DNA from: Candidatus Dadabacteria bacterium
GTDB taxonomy: Bacteria; Desulfobacterota_D; UBA1144; Nemesobacterales; CSP1-2
Reading direction: 5' to 3'
NCBI GenBank assembly: GCA_022615255.1
Contig: JAKEHC010000007.1
Location: forward strand, 1-6,995
Length of the DNA: 6,995 bases
Shown here: positions 1 to 6,434 of the stretch, piece after piece
How positions within the stretch are numbered: the first letter of the stretch is position 1
Layout: the number at the start of each line of letters is the position of its first letter
Translations under genes and position numbers: made by a program
The notes under the pieces: model-generated
What the model was told of the DNA's origin: nothing
The model's input: the letters and a program-made list of their open reading frames with translations, nothing else
Databases searched by the model: none

Positions 1-361
1 CCGCACGATTTCTGGGGAAAAGTTCTTTCTCTATCATCTCTAAGAAATGATCCGATGACCACAGTCCTTGGGTGTATTGGCGTGTTCCCGATTGACCGTC
101 GAGTCTATCTATGAGGTACTTTCTAAGCTTATCCGGAATTTTTGGAAATGCTCCGTTTTTGAATCTTTCCCCAAGCTCCTTAAGTTTTTCATCATGTTTA
201 TAGGGCTTGGTCTCTCCAGGATAATGAACCTCAGGAGCCTCAATTGAGAGCATTCTTATTGATACCTCTATGAAAGGAGTATCGCCATCAGTTATTCTTG
301 AATAACGATAATCTCCAATAGAATAAGACCTGGGTTGCCAGCTTATTTTGGTTTTTGGCAT
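1..361 (-). CDS. SNase-like (thermonuclease-fold) protein, 3' end beyond window
   Basis: The reverse strand is open from an ATG at 361-359 to the left edge, giving 120 residues with no stop. Near the N-terminus it has D25-G-D27-T, then R36, E41 and E44 in an I-R-M-L-S-I-E-A-P-E context. In staphylococcal nuclease the DGD motif, Arg35, Asp40 and Glu43 form the calcium and catalytic site; the Arg-x4-acid-x2-Glu spacing is kept exactly here, with Glu41 in place of Asp40. I therefore infer a calcium-dependent nuclease-fold protein acting on DNA or RNA. The part that should carry the second catalytic Arg lies outside the window. No signal peptide is visible, so a cytoplasmic location is likely. 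The ATG has no good Shine-Dalgarno; a TATTAT box 9 nt upstream suggests a leaderless transcript. The frame stays open upstream to a stop near 455, with a TTG seven codons earlier as the only other plausible start. It is divergent from iorA. Activity is less certain than the fold. Confidence 0.72.
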   Translation of the reverse strand, partial: MPKTKISWQPRSYSIGDYRYSRITDGDTPFIEVSIRMLSIEAPEVHYPGETKPYKHDEKLKELGERFKNGAFPKIPDKLRKYLIDRLDGQSGTRQYTQGLWSSDHFLEMIEKELFPRNRA

Positions 362-369
362 CAGCTCAA

Positions 370-398
370 ATAATAGCAAGTTCTCAATACAAGAACAA
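370..398 (-). promoter_or_regulatory. Possible leaderless promoter of the SNase-like gene
   Basis: On the minus strand TTGTTC (398-393) and TATTAT (375-370) are separated by 17 nt. The -10 box matches TATAAT at five of six positions and the -35 box at three of six. The predicted start of transcription falls almost on the ATG at 361, which would explain the missing ribosome binding site. This rests on pattern only; the region is A+T rich, so chance matches are likely. Confidence 0.25.
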
Positions 399-649
399 GG
401 GGTTAAAATCGGGGGTTCTACCGTGACATCGTCGTTGCTATTACGATGGATGTTTCAATCGGTGCTCCCTTATGGTTTAATATTCTTAAAAAGCTGGTCA
501 GACTCCGCTCCTTTGAAAATAATCCTAAGCCAGAGTAAACACTTAAAAAAATCCCTGAATAAGAATTATTATTGCAACCCTTTATATGAGAACAACAAGA
601 ACTCTAGCATCTCTCCCATTTTTCTGGTAAAGTTATTTAGAGAAAAATT

Positions 650-655
650 TATAAT
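650..655 (+). promoter_or_regulatory. Probable -10 box of the iorA promoter
   Basis: A perfect TATAAT lies in an A+T-rich stretch 29 nt before the iorA ATG. Transcription would start near 662 and leave a leader of about 23 nt that contains the Shine-Dalgarno. No good -35 box is seen at 16-18 nt upstream, so either an activator is needed or the element is weak. Confidence 0.4.
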
Positions 656-675
656 TTTATTAATTGTTTTTACGC

Positions 676-681
676 GGGAGG
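676..681 (+). promoter_or_regulatory. Shine-Dalgarno of iorA, supports ATG at 685
   Basis: GGGAGG sits just before the ATG at 685, with only 3 nt between them, which is closer than usual. It still favours this ATG over the in-frame TTG at 664, because the TTG lies upstream of the motif and would place it inside the coding region. Confidence 0.6.
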
Positions 682-684
682 AAA

Positions 685-2820
685 ATGGGTAGCAATTATC
701 CTAAAGAAATAATAGAACAATTAAAATACGGTCAGGGAAAGACGTTTTACGGGGATGCAACACTAGTTATATTAAAAGCCTTTCTTCAATCTGGGGTAAG
801 CTACTTAGGTGGCTATCCAGGCTCGCCTACTGCAGGGCTAATTGACGCTATATCAGATGCCTACGAGCCGGTATTAAAGGACATGGGAATATACTTCGAT
901 TGCTCGGGAAACGAAGCCTCAGCAGCCGCACTCCTTTCAGCATCAATCAGTTATCCAATACGCGGTTCAGTGAACTGGAAAATCGTAGGAACCAATGTAG
1001 CATCAGATGCCCTTTCGCACATCTCATCTTCAGGTGTTACAGGCGGAGCAATGGTTATAGTAGGGGAAGACTATGGCTGTGACAGCACATGTGTCGCAGA
1101 GAGAGCGCTCCCGTTTGCGCTAAAGTCCACTATGGCTGTCATTGACCCAAGAGGGGATTTAGAACATCTAGCAAACATGGTTGAGGAGGGATTTAAGCTC
1201 TCTGAATACACAAACATGCCGGTGATGTTTCTTTTATCTACAAGGGTAGCACACATAAGAGGGAAAATAACCTGTAAAGACAATATAAAGCCGAAGATAA
1301 GCACGCTTAATCCCCTTAATGATTTAACCACAGACTTAAATAAAATACCCTTACCCCCATTCACGTTTGAGCAGGAAAGAAAGAAGTTTTCAAACAGAAT
1401 ACCCGCGGCAAGACAATTCATTTTAGAGAGAAGGCTTAACGAAATCATCGAAGGCAACGATAAGGACTTAGGAATCATCACACATGGCATGATATTCAAC
1501 TCCATGATGAGATGTCTATATAACCTTGGTGAGGCGAATCTTTACGGTGAGAGCAGGATACCTATACTCAATCTTAACGTGATTCACCCGCTTGTTCCTG
1601 AAGAAATCGTCAATTTCCTCAAGGATAAAAAGGCTGTTCTAATAGTTGAAGAAGGGATGCCGAATCTTCTCGAAGAGCAGATAAGGGCAATCGCACAGAG
1701 GGCTAAGCTCACCGTTGAGATATTTGGGAAGGACATTCTCCCCGAAGCCGGTGAATTCACGCCGGATCATATTATCAAGGGTATAGGCAGCTTCCTTCTT
1801 ATGAATACGACTTCGACCTACGAAAGGGAAAGAATTGAGGAAAAAAGCGACTACATAGCAAAGCATAGGGAAAAGGCAGCAAGCTTTCTCAAGGAACCTG
1901 TAACAAAGAGAAATCCCGTTTTCTGCACAGGCTGCCCAGAGAGGCCGATTTTCACAGCGATAAAAATCCTCGAGGATACCTATGGTAAATCATATTATGC
2001 CTCCGATATAGGATGCTATTCCATGAGCGGACTCCCCCCATTTGACCTGAGCAATTCCATTACAGGAATGGGGATTGGACTTGCATCAGCAGGCGCCCTT
2101 TCCAGAATGGCAAATAAAAGAGTAATCTCATTCATGGGAGACGGTACCTTCTGGCACAGCGGGCTTACTACTAGTATCACAAACGCCGTGTATAACAAAC
2201 AGGATGCCGTCCTCATAATACTCGAGAACTTCTGGACATCAATGACCGGACATCACGAAAACCCTGCTTCGGGAAGGAACATGAGGCAAGAAGGCGTCGG
2301 CATGGATATTGAAAAGGCTCTCAAGGGAGCAGGTGTTGATTGGATCAAGAAGGTCGATCCTTATGACCTAGGCGAATCAATGGAGGCTCTTGAGGATGCT
2401 TACAAAACTGATAAGGGATTAAAGGTAATCATATCTAAAGGCGAATGCCAGTTAGAAAAAACCAGGAAAACCAAGGTAGTAATAAAACGGAGAATGGAAT
2501 CCGGAAAACGCGTGGTACAGCCGAGACTAGGTGTTGACCCAGATATCTGCACAGGAGACCACTCATGTATGCGGTATAACGGGTGCCCGTCCCTTACGCT
2601 CAAGGAAAGCCCAACAATACTAAGGGATGACCCTATAGCGAGCATTGAGCACTCTTGTGTAGGTTGTGGCTTATGCGGAGAGATAGCTCATGCCGCTGTG
2701 CTCTGCCCCTCCTTCTATAAGGCTGAGGTAATTAATAACCCATCCTTGTTCGATAAGCTAGCTGATAAGGTCAATCGCTTTTTTCTTCACCTAGTCACCA
2801 GAAACGGATGGACAAATTAA
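685..2820 (+). CDS. iorA: Indolepyruvate:ferredoxin oxidoreductase, alpha subunit
   Basis: This is the thiamine-diphosphate subunit of a cytoplasmic enzyme that converts indolepyruvate and related aryl-pyruvates to aryl-acetyl-CoA and CO2 while reducing ferredoxin. The 711 residues show the family order. An N-terminal pyrimidine-binding domain has GGYPGSPT (42-49) and the GNEAS motif with Glu77. The middle of the protein carries the swivel-like domain. CTGCPER (414-420) opens the pyrophosphate-binding domain, with GDG (485-487) and Asn515 forming the TPP-Mg motif. A C-terminal two-cluster ferredoxin domain has Cys 622, 628, 634, 658, 661, 664 and 674. Asp625 stands where the second Cys of the first motif is expected. 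The stretches VGEDYG and CTGDHSC resemble the long proteobacterial-type IorA, as I recall that subfamily. The start at 685 is chosen from the Shine-Dalgarno. The partner iorB follows on the same strand. The assignment to the family is secure; the preferred 2-oxoacid is inferred from the family. Confidence 0.93.
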   Translation: MGSNYPKEIIEQLKYGQGKTFYGDATLVILKAFLQSGVSYLGGYPGSPTAGLIDAISDAYEPVLKDMGIYFDCSGNEASAAALLSASISYPIRGSVNWKIVGTNVASDALSHISSSGVTGGAMVIVGEDYGCDSTCVAERALPFALKSTMAVIDPRGDLEHLANMVEEGFKLSEYTNMPVMFLLSTRVAHIRGKITCKDNIKPKISTLNPLNDLTTDLNKIPLPPFTFEQERKKFSNRIPAARQFILERRLNEIIEGNDKDLGIITHGMIFNSMMRCLYNLGEANLYGESRIPILNLNVIHPLVPEEIVNFLKDKKAVLIVEEGMPNLLEEQIRAIAQRAKLTVEIFGKDILPEAGEFTPDHIIKGIGSFLLMNTTSTYERERIEEKSDYIAKHREKAASFLKEPVTKRNPVFCTGCPERPIFTAIKILEDTYGKSYYASDIGCYSMSGLPPFDLSNSITGMGIGLASAGALSRMANKRVISFMGDGTFWHSGLTTSITNAVYNKQDAVLIILENFWTSMTGHHENPASGRNMRQEGVGMDIEKALKGAGVDWIKKVDPYDLGESMEALEDAYKTDKGLKVIISKGECQLEKTRKTKVVIKRRMESGKRVVQPRLGVDPDICTGDHSCMRYNGCPSLTLKESPTILRDDPIASIEHSCVGCGLCGEIAHAAVLCPSFYKAEVINNPSLFDKLADKVNRFFLHLVTRNGWTN

Positions 2821-2858
2821 CACCTGAATTAAATCCCCGGTTAATCTTCAAACACAAA

Positions 2859-2889
2859 TTGAGACAATGTAAATAAGAGATAATATAAA
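2859..2889 (+). promoter_or_regulatory. Possible internal promoter between iorA and iorB
   Basis: TTGAGA (2859-2864) matches the -35 consensus at five of six positions. It is followed by TAATAT after 16 nt or by TATAAA (2884-2889) after 19 nt. A second, weaker pair further down is TTGCTC (2942-2947), 17 nt, TAGAAT (2965-2970). Either could give iorB its own transcript. The evidence is pattern matching in A+T-rich DNA only. Confidence 0.3.
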
Positions 2890-2996
2890 TTCCAATGGAC
2901 AAATCACTGACATTCGGGTTTTGTTATTTGTACGCTTGAGCTTGCTCGTTATCACTAATAAAGATAGAATTTTCCCTGTTGATTTGGAATACAATC

Positions 2997-4595
2997 ATGG
3001 AAAGGCGAAGTGAGTTATTAAAGATGTTAATTCCGGCTGTAGGGGGACAAGGGGGCGGGGTTCTTACTGATTGGCTTGTTCAGGCTTTTCTAACAGAGGG
3101 TTTTGAGGTTCAGGGTATAGGACTTCCGGGGCTATCTCAGCGTGGTGGTTCAACGATTTATTACCTAGAAGCACACCCAAAAATCAACCCAAATGAAAAA
3201 CAGATTATCTTCTCCCAATATCCAGTTCCAGGTGATGTAGATGTTATTCTAGCCCAAGAATTTTTGGAGTTGGGAAGAGTACTCGAACAGGGGTATGGAT
3301 CAGATAAGACAACGATCGTTACAAGCACACACAGGATTTATTCTACACTTGAAAAAATGCCGATAAGCAGCGGCATATATTCGGATGAAAATCTTAGGAA
3401 ACTAGCCATAAATTTTTCATCTAGATTTGTCGGATTCAATGCACTAGAGATTGCGAAGGAAAACGGAATGGATGAGCTTGGGGTAAACGCTATACTCCTA
3501 GGCGCATTAGGGGCGTCAGAAGCACTGCCTATAAGTGAGGCTTCTTATTTAAAAGCCATAGAGCAGACAGGGGTTGCAGTAGGTAACAACATTAAAGCAT
3601 TCAGAACAGGTTGGGAACTCATAAGGTCAGGGAAATACGAAGAGGCTAAGGCTAAACCCCAAATAAAATGGGAGGATTTCATAAAGGAAAGGGCACAAAG
3701 GCTAGATTCCAAAAGGGCTGAGGAATATATTACTTTGATCTCAGAGATAGAGAGTGAATACCCTTCCCGTTTAAGAGAGATACTGGCAGAAGCGGTTTTT
3801 AGACTGATAGACTACCAGGATGTGTGGTACGCAAGAAAATATATGAAGGAGCTTAAGGGCATTCTGGATATAGATAAAGAGATGAAGGGAGGGTTTAAAC
3901 TAATCGAGTTATTTGCTAAAAACCTTGCCCTTCTGATGAGTTATGAAGACGGTATCCGCGTAGCCGAGCTAAAGATTAAACCGGAAAGATTTAAACGAAT
4001 CAAAGAAGAGATGAGAATCAGAGACGACCAGATGCTCCGCGTTACCGATTATTTGAAGCCAGACGCAGAGGAGATTTATGGGCTTCTGCCAAACCTGCTT
4101 GTAGCCCCAATAGTTCGTTTTACAGAAACGGGTTTATTCCGAAGCTTCTGGCCTGAGAATAAAAAGCTGACCGTTGGTCAAAAACCCATAACCACATCCT
4201 TTTCAGGGTTTCTAAGGCTCTGGATTCTCACCAAACTTAAATTCATAAGGCCATATTCGTATCGTTATCACAAGGAATATTCACTTATTAAAAAATACAG
4301 GACAAATATTGAAAAATTTGCCAGGTTAAATTATGAACTTGGGTGCCTCGTGGCAAAATCTGCACAGATGGTAAAGGGTTACGGAAGGGTTAGAAGAAAA
4401 ACAATGGATGCCTTTAATAGATTCTTAGACAACGTCATCAAGCCACTCGTAGAATTCGAGAGAAAAACTAGAAAAGGTTACCACTTAACCTTGGACGTCG
4501 GAGAAAAATCACTCAAGCTTATCTCTTCCTCTACAGAAGAAATAAATAAAGCTGAAAGGCTTGCTCAGGAAGTCATGCAAGGAAAAGCAGCTTAA
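2997..4595 (+). CDS. iorB: Indolepyruvate:ferredoxin oxidoreductase, beta subunit with long C-terminal domain
   Basis: This is the partner of IorA and completes the indolepyruvate:ferredoxin oxidoreductase. From the ATG at 2997 it has 532 residues, far longer than the roughly 200-residue archaeal IorB. Residues about 11-200 form the gamma-type 2-oxoacid:ferredoxin oxidoreductase domain, with GGQGGG (16-21), a conserved PGLSQRGG stretch (44-51), and a later GDVDVILAQE stretch typical of this domain. Residues about 215-532 are an extra, basic and mainly helical domain containing KGYG (460-463). It matches my memory of the DUF6537-like region of the proteobacterial fused beta subunits; its role is not known to me. 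The start is uncertain: TTG at 2979, ATG at 2997 and ATG at 3024 all precede the conserved core and none has a strong Shine-Dalgarno. The 176-nt gap after iorA is long for two subunits of one enzyme. Confidence 0.9.
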   Translation: MERRSELLKMLIPAVGGQGGGVLTDWLVQAFLTEGFEVQGIGLPGLSQRGGSTIYYLEAHPKINPNEKQIIFSQYPVPGDVDVILAQEFLELGRVLEQGYGSDKTTIVTSTHRIYSTLEKMPISSGIYSDENLRKLAINFSSRFVGFNALEIAKENGMDELGVNAILLGALGASEALPISEASYLKAIEQTGVAVGNNIKAFRTGWELIRSGKYEEAKAKPQIKWEDFIKERAQRLDSKRAEEYITLISEIESEYPSRLREILAEAVFRLIDYQDVWYARKYMKELKGILDIDKEMKGGFKLIELFAKNLALLMSYEDGIRVAELKIKPERFKRIKEEMRIRDDQMLRVTDYLKPDAEEIYGLLPNLLVAPIVRFTETGLFRSFWPENKKLTVGQKPITTSFSGFLRLWILTKLKFIRPYSYRYHKEYSLIKKYRTNIEKFARLNYELGCLVAKSAQMVKGYGRVRRKTMDAFNRFLDNVIKPLVEFERKTRKGYHLTLDVGEKSLKLISSSTEEINKAERLAQEVMQGKAA

Positions 4596-4614
4596 ACCTA
4601 CTTTTGCTCCCCTC

Positions 4615-4664
4615 TTTCTAAACCTCCCTCAATTTATTCAGCAAGATTTTCTAAACCTTCCCTC
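4615..4664. repeat. Short imperfect direct repeat in the iorB downstream gap
   Basis: TTTCTAAACCTCCCTC (4615-4630) recurs as TTTCTAAACCTTCCCTC (4648-4664), with one inserted T and a 33-nt period. A shorter AAACCT also occurs at 4594-4599. The pair could be a protein-binding site for control of the next gene, or a small local duplication. Two copies cannot be called a CRISPR array. Confidence 0.45.
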
Positions 4665-4725
4665 GAGTGTGATAGGGACATAATTCATCATAATGCTTAT
4701 AAGTGATCCATAGTTTTCTCTCTTG

Positions 4726-4780
4726 TTGAAAAGATTTTCTTTGTTTGTAAGATTCATAATAAATAGCGGCTTATACAATT
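4726..4780 (+). promoter_or_regulatory. Promoter-like elements before the Mut7-C gene
   Basis: TTGAAA (4726-4731), 17 nt, TAAGAT (4749-4754) is one candidate. A second -10-like box, TACAAT (4775-4780), ends only 4 nt before the ATG and would make the transcript leaderless. The second option fits the absence of a Shine-Dalgarno, but it lacks a -35 box at normal spacing. Confidence 0.25.
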
Positions 4781-4784
4781 ACCA

Positions 4785-5270
4785 ATGAAGAAAAAAGCCC
4801 TTGAGACCAGCTTCATTGCAGATTCGATGCTAGGAAAACTCACCAAGTGGCTCAGACTCGCCGGGGTAGACGTGGAGTACGATAAGTATATAGAGGACGA
4901 TATTCTTATAAAGCGCGCACAGTCCGAAAATCGTGTAATACTTACAAGAGATAGATCTATAGTGAAGAGAAAGGGTGTAGGGGTCCATCTTCTCATCTGG
5001 AGCGACCACTTAGCCGAGCAACTTCTTGAGTTCATCCAAGTTTATGAAATTGACACGCTTGAGAATGCCTTTACCAGATGCATCCGTTGCAATACCGTAC
5101 TAGCAGAGGTAAAAAAGGATTCCTTATCAGGTCAGATACCTCCTTATGTATTGAAAACCCAGGATGAATTTAGACTATGCAACCGCTGTGGGAGAATCTA
5201 CTGGGCTGGAACCCATAGAGAAAACGCAGAAGGCTTTCTAAGAAAAGTTATCGGTAATTTGAAAGATTAA
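4785..5270 (+). CDS. Mut7-C (DUF82) PIN-like RNase domain protein with zinc ribbon
   Basis: The 161-residue protein is the full length usual for the Mut7-C RNase family, named after the C-terminal domain of the animal Mut-7 exonuclease. The N-terminal PIN-like half begins with F-I-A-D13-S-M-L-G-K-L-x-x-W-L-R; Asp13, the Asp38-Asp39 pair and the T-R-D56 motif are the expected metal-binding acids. The C-terminal half is a zinc ribbon with Cys99, Cys102, Cys132 and Cys135, followed by the family's Y-W-x-G-T/S-H signature (139-144). By family it is a predicted metal-dependent ribonuclease; its RNA target is unknown and I see no antitoxin gene beside it. The start at 4785 is needed because the next Met (residue 15) would remove Asp13. 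There is no Shine-Dalgarno. The 189-nt gap after iorB suggests an independent unit. Confidence 0.88.
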   Translation: MKKKALETSFIADSMLGKLTKWLRLAGVDVEYDKYIEDDILIKRAQSENRVILTRDRSIVKRKGVGVHLLIWSDHLAEQLLEFIQVYEIDTLENAFTRCIRCNTVLAEVKKDSLSGQIPPYVLKTQDEFRLCNRCGRIYWAGTHRENAEGFLRKVIGNLKD

Positions 5271-5305
5271 AATAGATATCAGTTTAATTTCTTTGATTCT
5301 CTGTT

Positions 5306-5311
5306 TATAAT
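5306..5311 (+). promoter_or_regulatory. Probable -10 box of the dehydrogenase gene
   Basis: A perfect TATAAT occurs 60 nt before the ATG at 5372, with a weak TTTAAT (5283-5288) 17 nt upstream as a possible -35. It would give a leader of roughly 55 nt carrying the Shine-Dalgarno. Confidence 0.35.
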
Positions 5312-5358
5312 TCAGTACCAATCCCATAAAACTTATCGTTCGACGAGAATTCAATTAT

Positions 5359-5364
5359 AGGAGG
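5359..5364 (+). promoter_or_regulatory. Strong Shine-Dalgarno of the dehydrogenase gene
   Basis: AGGAGG lies 7 nt before the ATG at 5372. It is the best ribosome binding site in the window and fixes the start. It also shows the host uses the standard anti-Shine-Dalgarno, so the weak sites at the other genes are meaningful. Confidence 0.8.
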
Positions 5365-5371
5365 CAACTCA

Positions 5372-6406
5372 ATGAAGGCAATAAGATATCATGAGTTTGG
5401 TGAAGTCGAAGTTCTTAAATACGAAGATGTCCCAGAACCAGAAATTGGGGATAACGAGGTTTTAGTTCATGTAAAAGCCGCCTCTCTTAATCACTTGGAT
5501 TTAAGACTAAGATCGGGAAAGTCTCCAAGGCCCGTTGATTTGCCACATATTGGTGGCTTAGATATTTCAGGTGATGTGGTAAAGATTGGGAAAAACGTCA
5601 CCGGTATAGTGGAAGGAACTCGAGTTGTTGTTGAACCAGCTGTAAGGTGCGGTAAATGTCGATTTTGTCAGAAAGGCGAGTCAAATTTATGTGTGGCTAC
5701 AAAAGTGATAGGGGTCAATCTCTTTGGAGGATTTGCGGAATACGTAAAAGTCCCGGGGGCGAACGTTGTTCCGATTCCTGATAACCTTTCCTACAATGAC
5801 GCCTCTACCATCCCTATTTGCTCTGTAACAGCATGGTATGGTCTTATTGAAAGAGGAAGCGTTAAGCTTGGCGAGACCGTTCTCATTCATGCGGCAGGAA
5901 GCGGCACAGGAAGCGCTGCGGTTCAAGTAGCAAAGCTCTTAGGGGCTTACGTTATCGCTACTGCAGGTACAGATGAGAAACTCGCTAAAGCACGTGAGCT
6001 CGGCGCAGATGAAACTATAAATTACAATAAATCGGACTTTGCTGAAGAAGTTAAAAAAATAACCAATAAAAACGGAGCGGACGTAATATTTGATCAGATT
6101 GGAGCATCGGTATGGGACAAAAATATTCAGTCGCTTGCTCCGAGGGGAAGATTGCTCCTTGTGGGAGTAGTTGGCGGCGGTAGTGTACCGGCAAATCTGG
6201 GTCCACTCATAATCAGAGACATCTCCATTATTGGAGTTACAGTATTTAATGCCCCGAGAAAGGATTTATTAGCAGTTGTGAACTCAACCTCTCAAGGCAG
6301 GCTTCGCACTGTTATTGATAAAACGTTCAGGTTGGAAGAAGCCTCCCTAGCACAAAAGCTTCTCGAAGACAGAAATCAATTTGGTAAGGTTATTTTAAAT
6401 CCTTAA
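5372..6406 (+). CDS. Zinc-lobe medium-chain dehydrogenase / NADPH:quinone oxidoreductase-like
   Basis: At 344 residues this is a complete member of the medium-chain dehydrogenase/reductase superfamily, cytoplasmic and expected to use NAD(P)H. The N-terminal GroES-like domain has the A-S-L-N40-H-L-D43 motif of the quinone-reductase-like branch and a structural zinc lobe with Cys93, Cys96, Cys99 and Cys107. The Rossmann domain has AAGSGTG (174-180) and continues through K-L-A-K-A-R-E-L-G-A-D. By alignment from memory with horse liver alcohol dehydrogenase, catalytic-zinc ligand Cys46 is Asn40 and His67 is Leu63, while Cys174 appears kept as Cys150. It most resembles the Zn_ADH_like1 type of MDR proteins, whose substrates are mostly unassigned. 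A role in reducing an aldehyde, enone or quinone is inference. It follows the Mut7-C gene by 101 nt with its own promoter-like box and converges on the HDAC-family gene. Confidence 0.9.
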   Translation: MKAIRYHEFGEVEVLKYEDVPEPEIGDNEVLVHVKAASLNHLDLRLRSGKSPRPVDLPHIGGLDISGDVVKIGKNVTGIVEGTRVVVEPAVRCGKCRFCQKGESNLCVATKVIGVNLFGGFAEYVKVPGANVVPIPDNLSYNDASTIPICSVTAWYGLIERGSVKLGETVLIHAAGSGTGSAAVQVAKLLGAYVIATAGTDEKLAKARELGADETINYNKSDFAEEVKKITNKNGADVIFDQIGASVWDKNIQSLAPRGRLLLVGVVGGGSVPANLGPLIIRDISIIGVTVFNAPRKDLLAVVNSTSQGRLRTVIDKTFRLEEASLAQKLLEDRNQFGKVILNP

Positions 6407-6413
6407 CAGGATT
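6398..6413. terminator. Small hairpin spanning the dehydrogenase stop codon
   Basis: AATCCT (6398-6403) and AGGATT (6408-6413) form a perfect 6-bp stem around a TAAC loop that contains the stop codon. No T-run follows on either strand, so this is at most a weak or factor-assisted transcript end in the 28-nt convergent gap. Confidence 0.2.
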
Positions 6414-6434
6414 GAATTGGAGTTTACATCCTTT

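Larger units (their letters stand above)
362..684. other. Divergent intergenic region between SNase-like gene and iorA
   Basis: These 323 bases lie between two divergent starts and should hold both promoters. I see a TATTAT box near the left gene and a perfect TATAAT near iorA. A small inverted repeat, CATCGT (427-432) and ACGATG (443-448) with a 10-nt loop, could be an operator half-site pair or chance. A plus-strand open frame across most of the gap has no family resemblance, and it overlaps the promoter region. A minus-strand frame (418-603) has no start codon. I recognise no RNA gene or repeat family here. Confidence 0.6.

Noticed and set aside
418..603. Minus-strand open stretch of about 60 codons upstream of the SNase-like gene with plausible protein-like composition
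   Set aside because: It has no ATG, GTG or TTG near its beginning and resembles no family. A decayed gene remnant is possible but cannot be supported.
664..684. TTG at 664 as the iorA start
   Set aside because: It would put the GGGAGG Shine-Dalgarno inside the coding region and add seven residues with no family support.
348..692. Plus-strand open frame of 114 codons running into iorA
   Set aside because: It overlaps the SNase-like start and the iorA start, its composition is unlike a protein family I know, and it would cover both promoters.
1071..1505. Minus-strand open frame of 144 codons inside iorA
   Set aside because: It lies wholly opposite a well-supported gene and its translation shows no family motif; it is a reading-frame shadow.
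4615..4664. Repeat pair as the start of a CRISPR array
   Set aside because: Only two imperfect 16-17 nt copies with a 17-nt gap; repeat and spacer are too short and no cas gene is present.
4754..5035. Minus-strand open frame opposite the Mut7-C gene
   Set aside because: It overlaps the conserved PIN-like domain on the other strand and is low in recognisable motifs.
4785..5270. Toxin-antitoxin reading of the PIN-like gene
   Set aside because: The zinc ribbon and length mark the Mut7-C family, and no small partner gene lies next to it.
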